NCBI GenBank assembly: GCA_902797495.1
Contig: CADBTH010000212.1
Span: forward strand, 1 to 13,798
Reading direction: 5' to 3'
DNA from: an uncultured Ruminococcus sp.
GTDB lineage: Bacteria; Bacillota; Clostridia; Oscillospirales; CAG-272
DNA length: 13,798 nucleotides
Both the position numbers and the translations under genes were made by a program. Under the pieces are notes generated by a model. It saw only the letters and a list, made by a program, of their open reading frames with translations, searched no databases and had not been told where the DNA came from. Shown here piece after piece: positions 1-8,015 of the stretch; position 1 is the first letter of the stretch, and every line of letters starts with the position of its first letter.

Positions 1-1103
1 CGGACGGCAAACTCACGACGAGAATAGGCGACCCTTACGTTCAGACCGTCCTTTCCGTATTCGGCGAAATGGGCGCGTCCCCTTCTGCTTTGCAGCGCGC
101 GAAACCTCACCTGGGAACGGACGTACTTTGCAGGATCGTCGAAAACTTTCACGACAGAATAACGTCTCTCGGCGGAGAGATCAGATACTCATCGAAGGTC
201 ACCGAAGTCGGCGACGGTTACGTCGTCTCGAACGGTGAAAAAATAAAGTGCGGCGCGGTGATCCTCGCCGTAGGACACAGTGCGAGAGAGCTTTACGCCT
301 CTCTTATATCGGACGGCTTTGCCGTCACCGCGAAGCCTTTCTCCGTCGGAGTCAGGATCGAGCATCTGACGAGAGATATAGACCGTGCCATGTACGGCGA
401 CGAGGCGCTCAGTGAGACCCTCGGCCACGCCGAATACGCGCTCTCCCTCAGAAAAGGGGAGCGCGGAGTATATACTTTTTGTATGTGTCCCGGCGGCGAA
501 GTCGTCGCCGCGGCGTCAGAAGAGGGCGGAGTCGTCACGAACGGGATGAGCCGCAGTCTTCGCGACGGAGTGAATTCCAACGCCGCGTTGGCGGTGTCGG
601 TCCTTCCTACCGATTTCGGCTCGGATCCGCTCAAGGCAGTCGGATTCCAAAGAGAACTCGAGAGGCTCGCGTTTGAAGCGGGCGGCAGGAATTACTTCGC
701 TCCCTGCCAGACGGTCGGAGAATTCTTCGAGGGAAGAGCCGGAATGCGGAAGAGCCGCATAAAGCCGACCTACAGAAACGGACTCGTAACGCCGTGCGAC
801 CTCGGCGCAATACTTCCGGGATTCGTGTCTTCCATGCTGAAGGACGGTATCGCAGACTTCGGCAGAAAAATAAAAGGGTTCGACGACCCCGGCGCGCCTC
901 TCACGGCAGTAGAGTCGAGAACGTCGGCTCCTCTCAGGATCTTAAGAAACGACTCGTATCTCGCGCTCTCGCACGATCTCATATATCCGTGCGGAGAAGG
1001 CGCGGGCTACGCGGGAGGTATCGTCAGCGCGGCGGTCGACGGTATCAGAGTCGCCTCCGCCGTAATAACGAGATTCAGACCCGACCATATAGCGGAGGAT
1101 TAA
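1..1103 (+). CDS. FAD-dependent dehydrogenase (COG2509-like NAD(P)/FAD oxidoreductase), 5' truncated
   Basis: The reading frame is open from base 3 (about 366 codons visible) and runs off the left edge, so the N-terminal FAD-binding Rossmann motif lies outside the window. The ATG at 69 is internal: the codons before it (DGKLTTRIGDP) match the family and read straight through. Visible hallmarks are a KPHLGTD segment, a second dinucleotide-fold strand with AVGHSARELY, and a C-terminal FAD-contact segment reading CGEGAGYAGGIVSAA-DG. These are typical of an uncharacterised flavoprotein dehydrogenase family common in Bacillota; its physiological substrate is not known to me. The stop is one base before the next ATG, and the GGAGG ribosome site of the next gene (1094-1098) lies inside this coding end, so the two are almost surely co-translated. 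Family assignment is firm; function is not. Confidence 0.88.
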   Translation, partial: DGKLTTRIGDPYVQTVLSVFGEMGASPSALQRAKPHLGTDVLCRIVENFHDRITSLGGEIRYSSKVTEVGDGYVVSNGEKIKCGAVILAVGHSARELYASLISDGFAVTAKPFSVGVRIEHLTRDIDRAMYGDEALSETLGHAEYALSLRKGERGVYTFCMCPGGEVVAAASEEGGVVTNGMSRSLRDGVNSNAALAVSVLPTDFGSDPLKAVGFQRELERLAFEAGGRNYFAPCQTVGEFFEGRAGMRKSRIKPTYRNGLVTPCDLGAILPGFVSSMLKDGIADFGRKIKGFDDPGAPLTAVESRTSAPLRILRNDSYLALSHDLIYPCGEGAGYAGGIVSAAVDGIRVASAVITRFRPDHIAED

Positions 1104-1104
1104 A

Positions 1105-1539
1105 ATGAAACAGATCGCGACAGTCGTTTCGGCTGAAGGAAAATACGCCAGAGTCAGAGTCGACCGCACGTCGATGTGCTCGGGCTGTCATAAATCCGGC
1201 TGCGGCGGAGACTGCGCGCTCTATAAAATGTTCGGCGCGAAAACGGAATTCGAGGCGGACGCCGTCAATAAAGCTGGCGCCGCGACGGGAGACACGGTTT
1301 ACGTCGAGACTCCCGACAGTCACGTCAATCTGTCCGCTCTCGCAGTCTTCCTCATACCCATCGTGCTTGCGTCGGCCGTCTACTTCGCGTTTTCGTTTTT
1401 GAAAAGCGAGGGCGTTAGGATCGCCTGCGCGGTCGCGTCCTTCGTTGTTTATTTCGTCCTGCTCGCCATCGTCGAGCGCACACGAAAGGATAAAACGCCG
1501 AAGCTCTGCGTTTCCGAGGTCGTCTCCTCGGACAATTGA
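1105..1539 (+). CDS. RseC/SoxR-reducing-system-like membrane protein
   Basis: The product is 144 residues. It has a short beta-rich cytosolic start, a cysteine cluster C25-x2-C28-x4-C33-x3-C37, then two hydrophobic helices (about 76-99 and 104-123) and a basic, polar C-terminal tail. This is the layout of the RseC family, small membrane proteins linked to electron transfer (Rnf complex, SoxR reduction in E. coli). The four cysteines could hold an Fe-S cluster or metal; that is inference. The ATG at 1105 has GGAGG six bases upstream and lies one base after the flavoprotein stop, suggesting a functional redox pair. The following gene begins after an AT-rich 34-base gap. Confidence 0.8.
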   Translation: MKQIATVVSAEGKYARVRVDRTSMCSGCHKSGCGGDCALYKMFGAKTEFEADAVNKAGAATGDTVYVETPDSHVNLSALAVFLIPIVLASAVYFAFSFLKSEGVRIACAVASFVVYFVLLAIVERTRKDKTPKLCVSEVVSSDN

Positions 1540-1564
1540 TTCGTAAAATTTAAATTTATATACA
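1536..1564 (+). promoter_or_regulatory. Possible weak sigma-A promoter before recJ
   Basis: TTGATT (1536-1541) and TATACA (1559-1564) are separated by exactly 17 bases in an AT-rich gap. Each box matches the consensus at four of six positions. Transcription would start near 1571, almost at the recJ ATG, giving a leaderless message. Chance in AT-rich DNA is a real alternative. Confidence 0.25.
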
Positions 1565-1573
1565 GGTTTTATA

Positions 1574-3772
1574 ATGCTTAATTATTTTAAGAAAAAATGG
1601 ACGTCAGACGCCACTTCTTCGGAAATGGCGTCAAACGAAAAGGTTCGTTTCCTCTCGGAAGAACTGGGTCTTACGAACGTTTCGGCGCAGCTCCTTGTCA
1701 ACCGCGGATACGATACCGTTGAAACGGCGAAGGAATTCCTTATGAAGAGCTGCGAATTTCTTCACGATCCTTTTTTGCTGAAGGACATCGAAAAGGGAGC
1801 CGACAGGATTTTGTCGGCGATCGACAAAAAAGAAAAGATCGTCATATACGGCGACTATGACGTCGACGGCGTTACGTCTGTCAGCATTCTTTATATGTAC
1901 CTCAAACTCCTCGGCGCGGATATATCGTATTATATCCCGACCAGAACGGGCGAAGGGTACGGCATGTCCGTCGCAGCGATCGACAGGATCGCGGCGGGAG
2001 GAGCCGACCTTATAGTTACCGTAGACACAGGCATCACCGCCGCTGAAGAGGCGGAGTACGTAAAGAGCCTCGGCATATCCCTAGTCGTCACCGACCACCA
2101 CGAGTGCCACGACAGAATACCGGAGGCTGACGCCGTTATCAATCCGAGACAGCCCGACTGCAAGTATCCCTTCAAGGAACTCGCGGGCGTCGGAGTCGCT
2201 TTCAAGCTCCTCTGCGCGATGGAGAAAAAGCTCCATCCGGACGACAGTCTCGCGGACTGCGTCAGAAGAGTTTCGAGAGACTACGCGGACCTCGTCGCGA
2301 TCGGTACGGTCGCTGACGTTATGCCCGTAAAGGACGAAAACAGACTTCTCGTCAGCTACGGACTCTCTCTCATGGAAGAAAACCCGAGGATCGCGATCAG
2401 CGAGCTTCTCGCCGCCGTAAACGGGGACTCCGGTAAATTCAGACAGAAGAAAAAGATCACGTCCGGTATCATAGGCTTCACCATCGCTCCGAGGATAAAC
2501 GCCGCGGGCAGGATCAAGGACGCGTCGATCGCGGTCGAGCTCTTCCTCGCGGACAGCAGGGAAAAGGCGGCGCAGTACGCAAACCGTCTGTGCGAGATCA
2601 ACCGCGAGCGCCAGACAGAGGAGAACGCGATCATCGAATCCGCGAACGCGAAGATCGAGGCGGAGCACGATTTTGAAAACGATCCCGTCATCGTCCTCAA
2701 CGATAAGAACTGGCACCACGGAGTCATCGGTATCGTCGCCTCGCGCATCACGGAAAAGTATAAATGCCCGTCTATCCTCGTATCATTTGAAGGGGAAGAA
2801 AACAACGGCTCGGACGACGACGTCGGCAAGGGCTCCGGCAGAAGCATCAAAGGACTCAATCTCGTCGAGGCGCTGACGTACTGCTCTGATCTGCTCGTAA
2901 AATACGGCGGACACGAGCTCGCCGCCGGTCTCACCGTCACGAGAGGAAATCTTCCCGAATTCAAACGCCGCATAAACGAATACGCGCGCGAGAGACTGTC
3001 AACGGAGCAGTCCGAGGTCTCGTTCAACGCGGATATTGAAGTGCTCCCGTCCGATATAGACATAAGGACGGCGAAAGAGCTGTACGCGTTCGAGCCCTTC
3101 GGCGTTTCCAATCCGGTTCCCGTCTTTATGATGAAGAATCTTCTCGTGACTTCCGCGACAAACGTCGGCGCCGGAAAGCACGCTAAACTGATGCTCACTA
3201 AAGACAACTACGCGTATCAGGCGATGTTCTTCAGAAGAAGCGTGTCCGATCTCGACGTCTTCGAGGGCGATTTCGTGGACATACTCTTCAACCTCGACGT
3301 GAACAACTTCCAGGGAAGAGAGAATCTTCAGCTCATACTCAAGGACGTGACTCTATCGTCTTCCCAGCTTGAACGCGAGATATCAGACAGAGAAAAGTCC
3401 GCGGCGATCCTGAACGGCACGTACGACTTTTCGTCGGCGACGTCCCAGGACGTCATCGACATTGTTCCGACGAGAGAAGACTTCAAGATCGTATACAACA
3501 CTCTCAGGCGAGAGCTTCGCATGGAGCACAACGTGTTCAGTATACGCGCGCTCTCGAAACTTCTGTCGGAGGACGGATACGACTATAAGTACGTAAAGCT
3601 CAAGCTTATCATAAAGGTTTTCCAGGAGCTGAATCTTTTGTCGGTCGACGAACTTGACTCCGACCGCGAGCTATATATGTTCAAGTATATATTCGTAAAG
3701 AATAAAACCGACCTCGACAAGTCAAATCTATATAAAAAAATCAAAACTAATTTTGCCCAGAAGAGCAATTGA
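1574..3772 (+). CDS. recJ: Single-stranded-DNA-specific exonuclease RecJ
   Basis: The product is 732 residues. RecJ degrades single-stranded DNA 5' to 3' in recombination and mismatch/base-excision repair, in the cytosol. The DHH phosphoesterase core is intact: DYDVDG at 94-99, VDTG with D151, and DHH at 174-176, followed by NPRQ and the AGVGVAFKL helix. The DHHA1 domain carries GGHELAAG at 445-452. An OB-like domain follows (about 470-575), then a C-terminal extension of about 150 residues like that of Bacillus/Clostridia RecJ. I choose the ATG at 1574 because the KKW near the N-terminus and the following LSEELG-QLLVNRG segment fit the family start. The ribosome site there is poor (only CAGG). 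The stop is 12 bases before relA, where B. subtilis would have apt. Confidence 0.96.
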   Translation: MLNYFKKKWTSDATSSEMASNEKVRFLSEELGLTNVSAQLLVNRGYDTVETAKEFLMKSCEFLHDPFLLKDIEKGADRILSAIDKKEKIVIYGDYDVDGVTSVSILYMYLKLLGADISYYIPTRTGEGYGMSVAAIDRIAAGGADLIVTVDTGITAAEEAEYVKSLGISLVVTDHHECHDRIPEADAVINPRQPDCKYPFKELAGVGVAFKLLCAMEKKLHPDDSLADCVRRVSRDYADLVAIGTVADVMPVKDENRLLVSYGLSLMEENPRIAISELLAAVNGDSGKFRQKKKITSGIIGFTIAPRINAAGRIKDASIAVELFLADSREKAAQYANRLCEINRERQTEENAIIESANAKIEAEHDFENDPVIVLNDKNWHHGVIGIVASRITEKYKCPSILVSFEGEENNGSDDDVGKGSGRSIKGLNLVEALTYCSDLLVKYGGHELAAGLTVTRGNLPEFKRRINEYARERLSTEQSEVSFNADIEVLPSDIDIRTAKELYAFEPFGVSNPVPVFMMKNLLVTSATNVGAGKHAKLMLTKDNYAYQAMFFRRSVSDLDVFEGDFVDILFNLDVNNFQGRENLQLILKDVTLSSSQLEREISDREKSAAILNGTYDFSSATSQDVIDIVPTREDFKIVYNTLRRELRMEHNVFSIRALSKLLSEDGYDYKYVKLKLIIKVFQELNLLSVDELDSDRELYMFKYIFVKNKTDLDKSNLYKKIKTNFAQKSN

Positions 3773-3784
3773 AGGTGATATTCG

Positions 3785-6016
3785 ATGAGTATAACCGTAA
3801 AGGGTCAGGGTGATCGTCCGGATATTTCGAACCTCATCTCCCTTTTAAAGAAGACCGGGAAGCACTACGATATCGAAAAGATCGAACAGTCTTTCGAATA
3901 TGCGAGAGAGCTTCACGAAGGTCAGTTCAGAAACAGCGGCGAGCCTTATATCGTGCATCCGATCGCGGTGGCGGAGATCGTCGCCGGACTCGGACTCGAC
4001 ACCGATTCCATCTGCGCCGCGTTTCTTCACGATACGATCGAGGACTGTCCGGACAAGACGAGCTTCGCCGAAATAAAGCGCCGCTTCGGAGAGAGCGTTG
4101 CCATGCTCGTCGACGGGCTCACGAAGATGAACGATATCAATATCGTCGACAAGGAAGAAGCTCACATGGAGAACATTCGAAAGATGCTTCTCGCCATGTC
4201 GAAGGATATCAGAGTCATCTTTATAAAGCTCTGCGACAGACTTCACAATATGCGTACCCTCGACGCGAAGCCGGAGAACAAAAGGCGTATCACGGCGCTC
4301 GAAACGATGCACGTTTACGCGCCTCTCGCTCACCGTCTCGGTATGCAGAGGATCAAGCAGGAACTCGAAAACCTCGCTCTCGCCTACCTCGATCCTATAG
4401 GGTTCGGCGAGATCAGCGGGTATATCGAAAACAAATACGGGCAGAACCGCGACTTTATCGACAAGGTAAGAGAGTACATCTCTGCAAAGCTCGACGAATA
4501 CGATATCAACTACACGCTCGAAGGGCGCGTCAAGACCGTCTACAGTATCTACAGAAAGATCTACAATCAGAACAAGAGCTTCGACGAGATCTACGACTTT
4601 TACGCCCTCAGGATCATCGTCGACACGGAGCTTGAGTGCTACACCGCGCTCGGCATCATCCACGAGCTTTACAAATCGATACCCGGCAGATTCAAAGACT
4701 ATATCTCGACTCCTAAGCCGAATATGTACCAGTCGCTTCACACGACCGTCATCGGGCGCGACGGCATACCCTTCGAAGTTCAGATAAGAACGAAGGAGAT
4801 GCACCACGTCGCCGAATACGGCGTCGCGGCTCACTGGAAGTACAAGTCCGGAGAGCAGAGCAAAGCGGAGATCGACGAGAAGCTGCAGTGGATATCGAAG
4901 CTGATAGACGTCGAGAACGATGCGATCAACCCCGACGACTTCATGCACGCTCTGAAGATCGATATATTCCACGACGAGACGTTCGTCTTCACTCCGAAGG
5001 GCGACGTCGTAGCTCTCCCTCAGGGCTCGACTATAATCGACTTCGCCTACGCGATCCACTCTCAGGTCGGTCACAAGATGGTCGGAGCGAAGATAAACGG
5101 CATGATCGCGCCGATCGACAGGATACCTCAGAACGGAGAGATCGTCGAGATCATCACCTCGCAGTCCTCCAAAGGACCGAGCCGCGACTGGCTGAAGATC
5201 GTCAAGACAGGCGAAGCGAGGAACAAGATCCGCCAGTGGTTCAAGAAAGAGAAGAGACCGGAGAACATCGTTATCGGACGTGCGGAGATCGAGCGCGAGA
5301 TCGCCAGGTGCGGAAAGCGTGCGAACGAAGCTCAGAAAAAAGAGATCATCGCCAACGTCGCGCACCGTATTGGTATCCAGGAAGCGGACGACCTCTGCAA
5401 TACGGTCGGATACGGCGGACTCGCCATCAGCAAGATCGCCGCTAAAATAAAGGACGAATACGACAGAGTCGTAAAAGCTTCCGAGCAGAACGAAGACGTT
5501 CCCGAGGAAGAACAGGTCGTTACGAGAACTCCGAAGAACATCCGCTCCGACAGCGGCATCATTCTCGACGGAGAGGGCGGCTACGCGATCAAGTTTGCCA
5601 AGTGCTGCAACCCTCTGCCGGGAGACCGCGTAATCGGCTTCGTCACGAAGGGCTACGGCGTTTCCATTCACAAGAGGGACTGCCCGAACGTTATCGAAGG
5701 AATGAAGAAAGAGGAGTTCTTCCAGAGGTGGATCCCCGCTTCATGGGACCCCGCGATACTTTCCGGCAAGTCGGGGCTTTACGAGGCGATCCTCAAGATC
5801 GTCTGCGAGAACCGCATAGGACTTCTCGCGGAGATATCGTCCGCTCTCGCCGATATGAAGGTGTCGATAACTCAGCTCAACACCAGAGGCTCGGGCGACG
5901 ACGGAATGAATATGAACATGGGCATCGCCTGCAAGAATATAGAGCATTACGATTCCATCGTATCGAGACTTAAAAATATCAAAGGAGTTATCAGCGTCAC
6001 GAGAGGCTTCAACTGA
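3785..6016 (+). CDS. relA: Bifunctional (p)ppGpp synthetase/hydrolase (Rel)
   Basis: The product is 743 residues, the usual length of Rel/SpoT. It makes pppGpp/ppGpp from ATP and GTP/GDP on starvation and hydrolyses them, setting the stringent response. The HD hydrolase domain is intact (H58, H82-D83 in HDTIED, then KLCDRLHNMRTL). The synthetase domain has RFKDYIS at 302-308, YQSLHT at 315-320 and the catalytic glutamate in FEVQIRT (E331). These are followed by the TGS domain (about 400-462), the conserved Cys-Cys zinc-finger-like domain (C607-C608, KCCNPLPGD) and a C-terminal ACT domain (about 666-743). All pieces are present, so both activities are expected. The start is supported by AAGGTGA (3772-3778), overlapping the recJ stop. 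A long reading frame on the opposite strand is a codon-bias shadow. Confidence 0.97.
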   Translation: MSITVKGQGDRPDISNLISLLKKTGKHYDIEKIEQSFEYARELHEGQFRNSGEPYIVHPIAVAEIVAGLGLDTDSICAAFLHDTIEDCPDKTSFAEIKRRFGESVAMLVDGLTKMNDINIVDKEEAHMENIRKMLLAMSKDIRVIFIKLCDRLHNMRTLDAKPENKRRITALETMHVYAPLAHRLGMQRIKQELENLALAYLDPIGFGEISGYIENKYGQNRDFIDKVREYISAKLDEYDINYTLEGRVKTVYSIYRKIYNQNKSFDEIYDFYALRIIVDTELECYTALGIIHELYKSIPGRFKDYISTPKPNMYQSLHTTVIGRDGIPFEVQIRTKEMHHVAEYGVAAHWKYKSGEQSKAEIDEKLQWISKLIDVENDAINPDDFMHALKIDIFHDETFVFTPKGDVVALPQGSTIIDFAYAIHSQVGHKMVGAKINGMIAPIDRIPQNGEIVEIITSQSSKGPSRDWLKIVKTGEARNKIRQWFKKEKRPENIVIGRAEIEREIARCGKRANEAQKKEIIANVAHRIGIQEADDLCNTVGYGGLAISKIAAKIKDEYDRVVKASEQNEDVPEEEQVVTRTPKNIRSDSGIILDGEGGYAIKFAKCCNPLPGDRVIGFVTKGYGVSIHKRDCPNVIEGMKKEEFFQRWIPASWDPAILSGKSGLYEAILKIVCENRIGLLAEISSALADMKVSITQLNTRGSGDDGMNMNMGIACKNIEHYDSIVSRLKNIKGVISVTRGFN

Positions 6017-6028
6017 CGTATCAACGAT

Positions 6029-6487
6029 ATGATTGCTATCCTACAGAGAGTGAGCAGGGCGTCCGTTACAGTTGACGGCGAGGTGCGCGCCGAATGCGGA
6101 AAGGGTCTTCTGATCCTTCTCGGAGTCGCCCGCGGCGACACGGAAGAAGACTGCAGACTTCTCGCCGATAAAATATCGAAGCTGAGGATATTCAGCGACG
6201 AAGACGGGAAGATGAATCTTTCAGTGTGCGACGTCGCGGGATCCGTGATCGCGGTTCCGAATTTCACTCTTCTCGCGTCTTACAGAAAAGGGAACAGACC
6301 GGACTTTTTCGGCAGTGCGCCGCCGGATGAGGCGAAGGCGCTGTTCGATTACTTTGCGGATTATATCTCGAGCCTCGTTCCCGCCGTCGGACGCGGCGTC
6401 TTCGGAGCCGATATGAAGGTCGATCTTCTGAACGACGGACCCGTTACGATCGCCATGGACAGCAACGTTCTCAAAAAGAAACAATGA
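6029..6487 (+). CDS. dtd: D-aminoacyl-tRNA deacylase
   Basis: The product is 152 residues, close to the family length of about 145. It removes D-amino acids (and glycine from tRNA-Ala) from mischarged tRNAs, acting as a homodimer. The N-terminal MIAILQRVSRASVTVDGEV is textbook Dtd. The second signature NDGPVT (135-140), with the Gly-cis-Pro pair G137-P138, is intact. The first signature, usually SQFTL, reads PNFTL here (P77-N78), with T80 kept and followed by KGNRPDF. The start lies 12 bases after relA and lacks a good ribosome site, so reinitiation after relA is plausible. The TGA overlaps the hemZ ATG as ATGA. The recJ-relA-dtd order matches B. subtilis apart from the missing apt. Confidence 0.95.
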   Translation: MIAILQRVSRASVTVDGEVRAECGKGLLILLGVARGDTEEDCRLLADKISKLRIFSDEDGKMNLSVCDVAGSVIAVPNFTLLASYRKGNRPDFFGSAPPDEAKALFDYFADYISSLVPAVGRGVFGADMKVDLLNDGPVTIAMDSNVLKKKQ

Positions 6488-7974
6488 AACTGAAAATCAA
6501 CGGCGATATTAGCCCCTCGTACGTTCAGACTCTCTGTCTTCTTTATTATCCCGCGTCCCGTTTTTCGGATAAGGACGACGACGGAGTAAGCGTCACCGCC
6601 TCAGTAAAAAGGTCGGGCGGCGCGATCTGTTCCGAGGTCACGATAGAGGATAAGGGCGTCGCGTATACGGGAACTTATTCGCTCTCCGAAGAAGAAAAAC
6701 TGTCAAGACCGTCGATGGCGGAGAAGATCTCGCTCGGAAAAGCTTTTCTCGAAGCGGGAAAGAGGGCGACCGGCGTCACGCCTCCGTGGGGTATCCTGAC
6801 GGGCGTCAGACCGTCGAAACTCGCAAGATGGAACCTTGACGCGGGAATGACCCCGGACGAAGCCGCTTCCGTGTTCGAGAGAGAGTATTCCGTTTCTCCC
6901 GACAAGGCGAAGCTCTCCTGCATTATAGCGGAGGCTGAAAGAAAACTGCTTGAAAAGCCATATCATGGCAAATGCAGCGTATATATTGCGATACCGTTCT
7001 GCCCGTCGAGGTGCAGCTACTGTTCTTTCGTTTCGTTCACGTCGGAACGCCTGCTGTCTCTGATACCGGAATACCACGGGGTACTTTTGAAAGAGATCAG
7101 GCGCACTGCGGAACTGATCAGAAGGATCGGTATGGACGTATCCACCGTTTATATCGGAGGAGGAACCCCCACCGTCCTCAACGAAGCGCAGCTCGACTCG
7201 CTTCTCGACTGCATAACCGACAGCTTCGACGTCCCGTCTCTCGATGAATTCACGCTCGAGGCGGGAAGACCGGATACAATAACCGAAGAGAAGATGAAGT
7301 CGGCGTATTCCCACGGCGTTACGAGAGTCAGCGTGAATACGCAGACTCTGAACGACGAGGTTCTGTCTCTGATAGGAAGAAAGCACACCTCATCCGATTT
7401 CTTCAGAGCATACGACATCGCGCGCCGAAGCGGCGTAAAAGACGTCAACGTCGACCTGATCGCCGGATTGCCGAAAGACACGGAAAAGAGCTTTTCCGAC
7501 ACTCTCGACAGAGTGGCAGATCTTCGTCCCGAGAACGTGACTGTCCACACTTTCTGCGTAAAGAGATCGGCGGAAATGAAGACGTCGGGCGGATACGATC
7601 TGCGCGACGCGGCCGCCTCGGGATCGGTGCGGTATTCTCAGTCCGCCCTCATGGCGGCGGGATACGTTCCGTATTATATGTACAGACAGAAGAACGCCGT
7701 AGGCAACCTTGAAAACGTTGGATTCACGCTCCCCGGCCGCGAGGGGATATACAACGTGCTGATGATGGAAGAGATACAGTCTATATTCGCCGTCGGCGCG
7801 TCCGCGGTCACGAAGCTCGTGAAGACCGACCCGACTGACGGAAAGATAAGCATAAAGCGGATAGCGGAGAATAAATATCCGTACGAGTATCTGCGCGAAA
7901 AGACAGATCAAGACGCCCGCTCTGTCTGCGAAAAGCAGGAGGACGAGATAGTGTCATTCTTCGGAAAAGAATGA
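6484..7974 (+). CDS. hemZ: Radical SAM coproporphyrinogen oxidase-like protein HemZ
   Basis: The product is 496 residues. The radical SAM core has the iron-sulfur motif C173-x3-C177-x2-C180 (CPSRCSYC), YIGGGTPT at 223-230 for SAM binding, and downstream strands such as NVDLIAGLP. An N-terminal domain of about 165 residues carrying GILTGVRPSKLARW and the C-terminal segment MYRQKNAVGNLENVGF are specific to HemZ rather than HemN or HemW. HemZ is annotated as oxygen-independent coproporphyrinogen III dehydrogenase, but its role in Clostridia is uncertain. The residue two after the third cysteine is Phe, not the fourth Cys of HemN, and no other heme gene lies in the window. It is translationally coupled to dtd through the ATGA overlap. 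Confidence 0.9.
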   Translation: MKLKINGDISPSYVQTLCLLYYPASRFSDKDDDGVSVTASVKRSGGAICSEVTIEDKGVAYTGTYSLSEEEKLSRPSMAEKISLGKAFLEAGKRATGVTPPWGILTGVRPSKLARWNLDAGMTPDEAASVFEREYSVSPDKAKLSCIIAEAERKLLEKPYHGKCSVYIAIPFCPSRCSYCSFVSFTSERLLSLIPEYHGVLLKEIRRTAELIRRIGMDVSTVYIGGGTPTVLNEAQLDSLLDCITDSFDVPSLDEFTLEAGRPDTITEEKMKSAYSHGVTRVSVNTQTLNDEVLSLIGRKHTSSDFFRAYDIARRSGVKDVNVDLIAGLPKDTEKSFSDTLDRVADLRPENVTVHTFCVKRSAEMKTSGGYDLRDAAASGSVRYSQSALMAAGYVPYYMYRQKNAVGNLENVGFTLPGREGIYNVLMMEEIQSIFAVGASAVTKLVKTDPTDGKISIKRIAENKYPYEYLREKTDQDARSVCEKQEDEIVSFFGKE

Positions 7975-8015
7975 ACGGCGTCAAAAGCATTCAACTATAA
8001 ACCCGGAGACTTAAA

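Noticed and set aside
69..71. ATG at 69 as the start of the flavoprotein gene
   Set aside because: The frame continues to the window edge with family-like residues, and the nucleotide-binding N-terminus must lie upstream.
2081..3207. Two minus-strand open frames (212 and 283 codons) across recJ
   Set aside because: They are shadows of recJ, which carries all conserved motifs; no start signals or recognisable domains.
3845..5671. A 608-codon open frame on the minus strand across relA
   Set aside because: It lies wholly inside an intact relA, has no ribosome site, and its product is an unrecognisable Val/Asp/Arg/Leu-rich chain. Strong third-position codon bias of relA explains the lack of stops.
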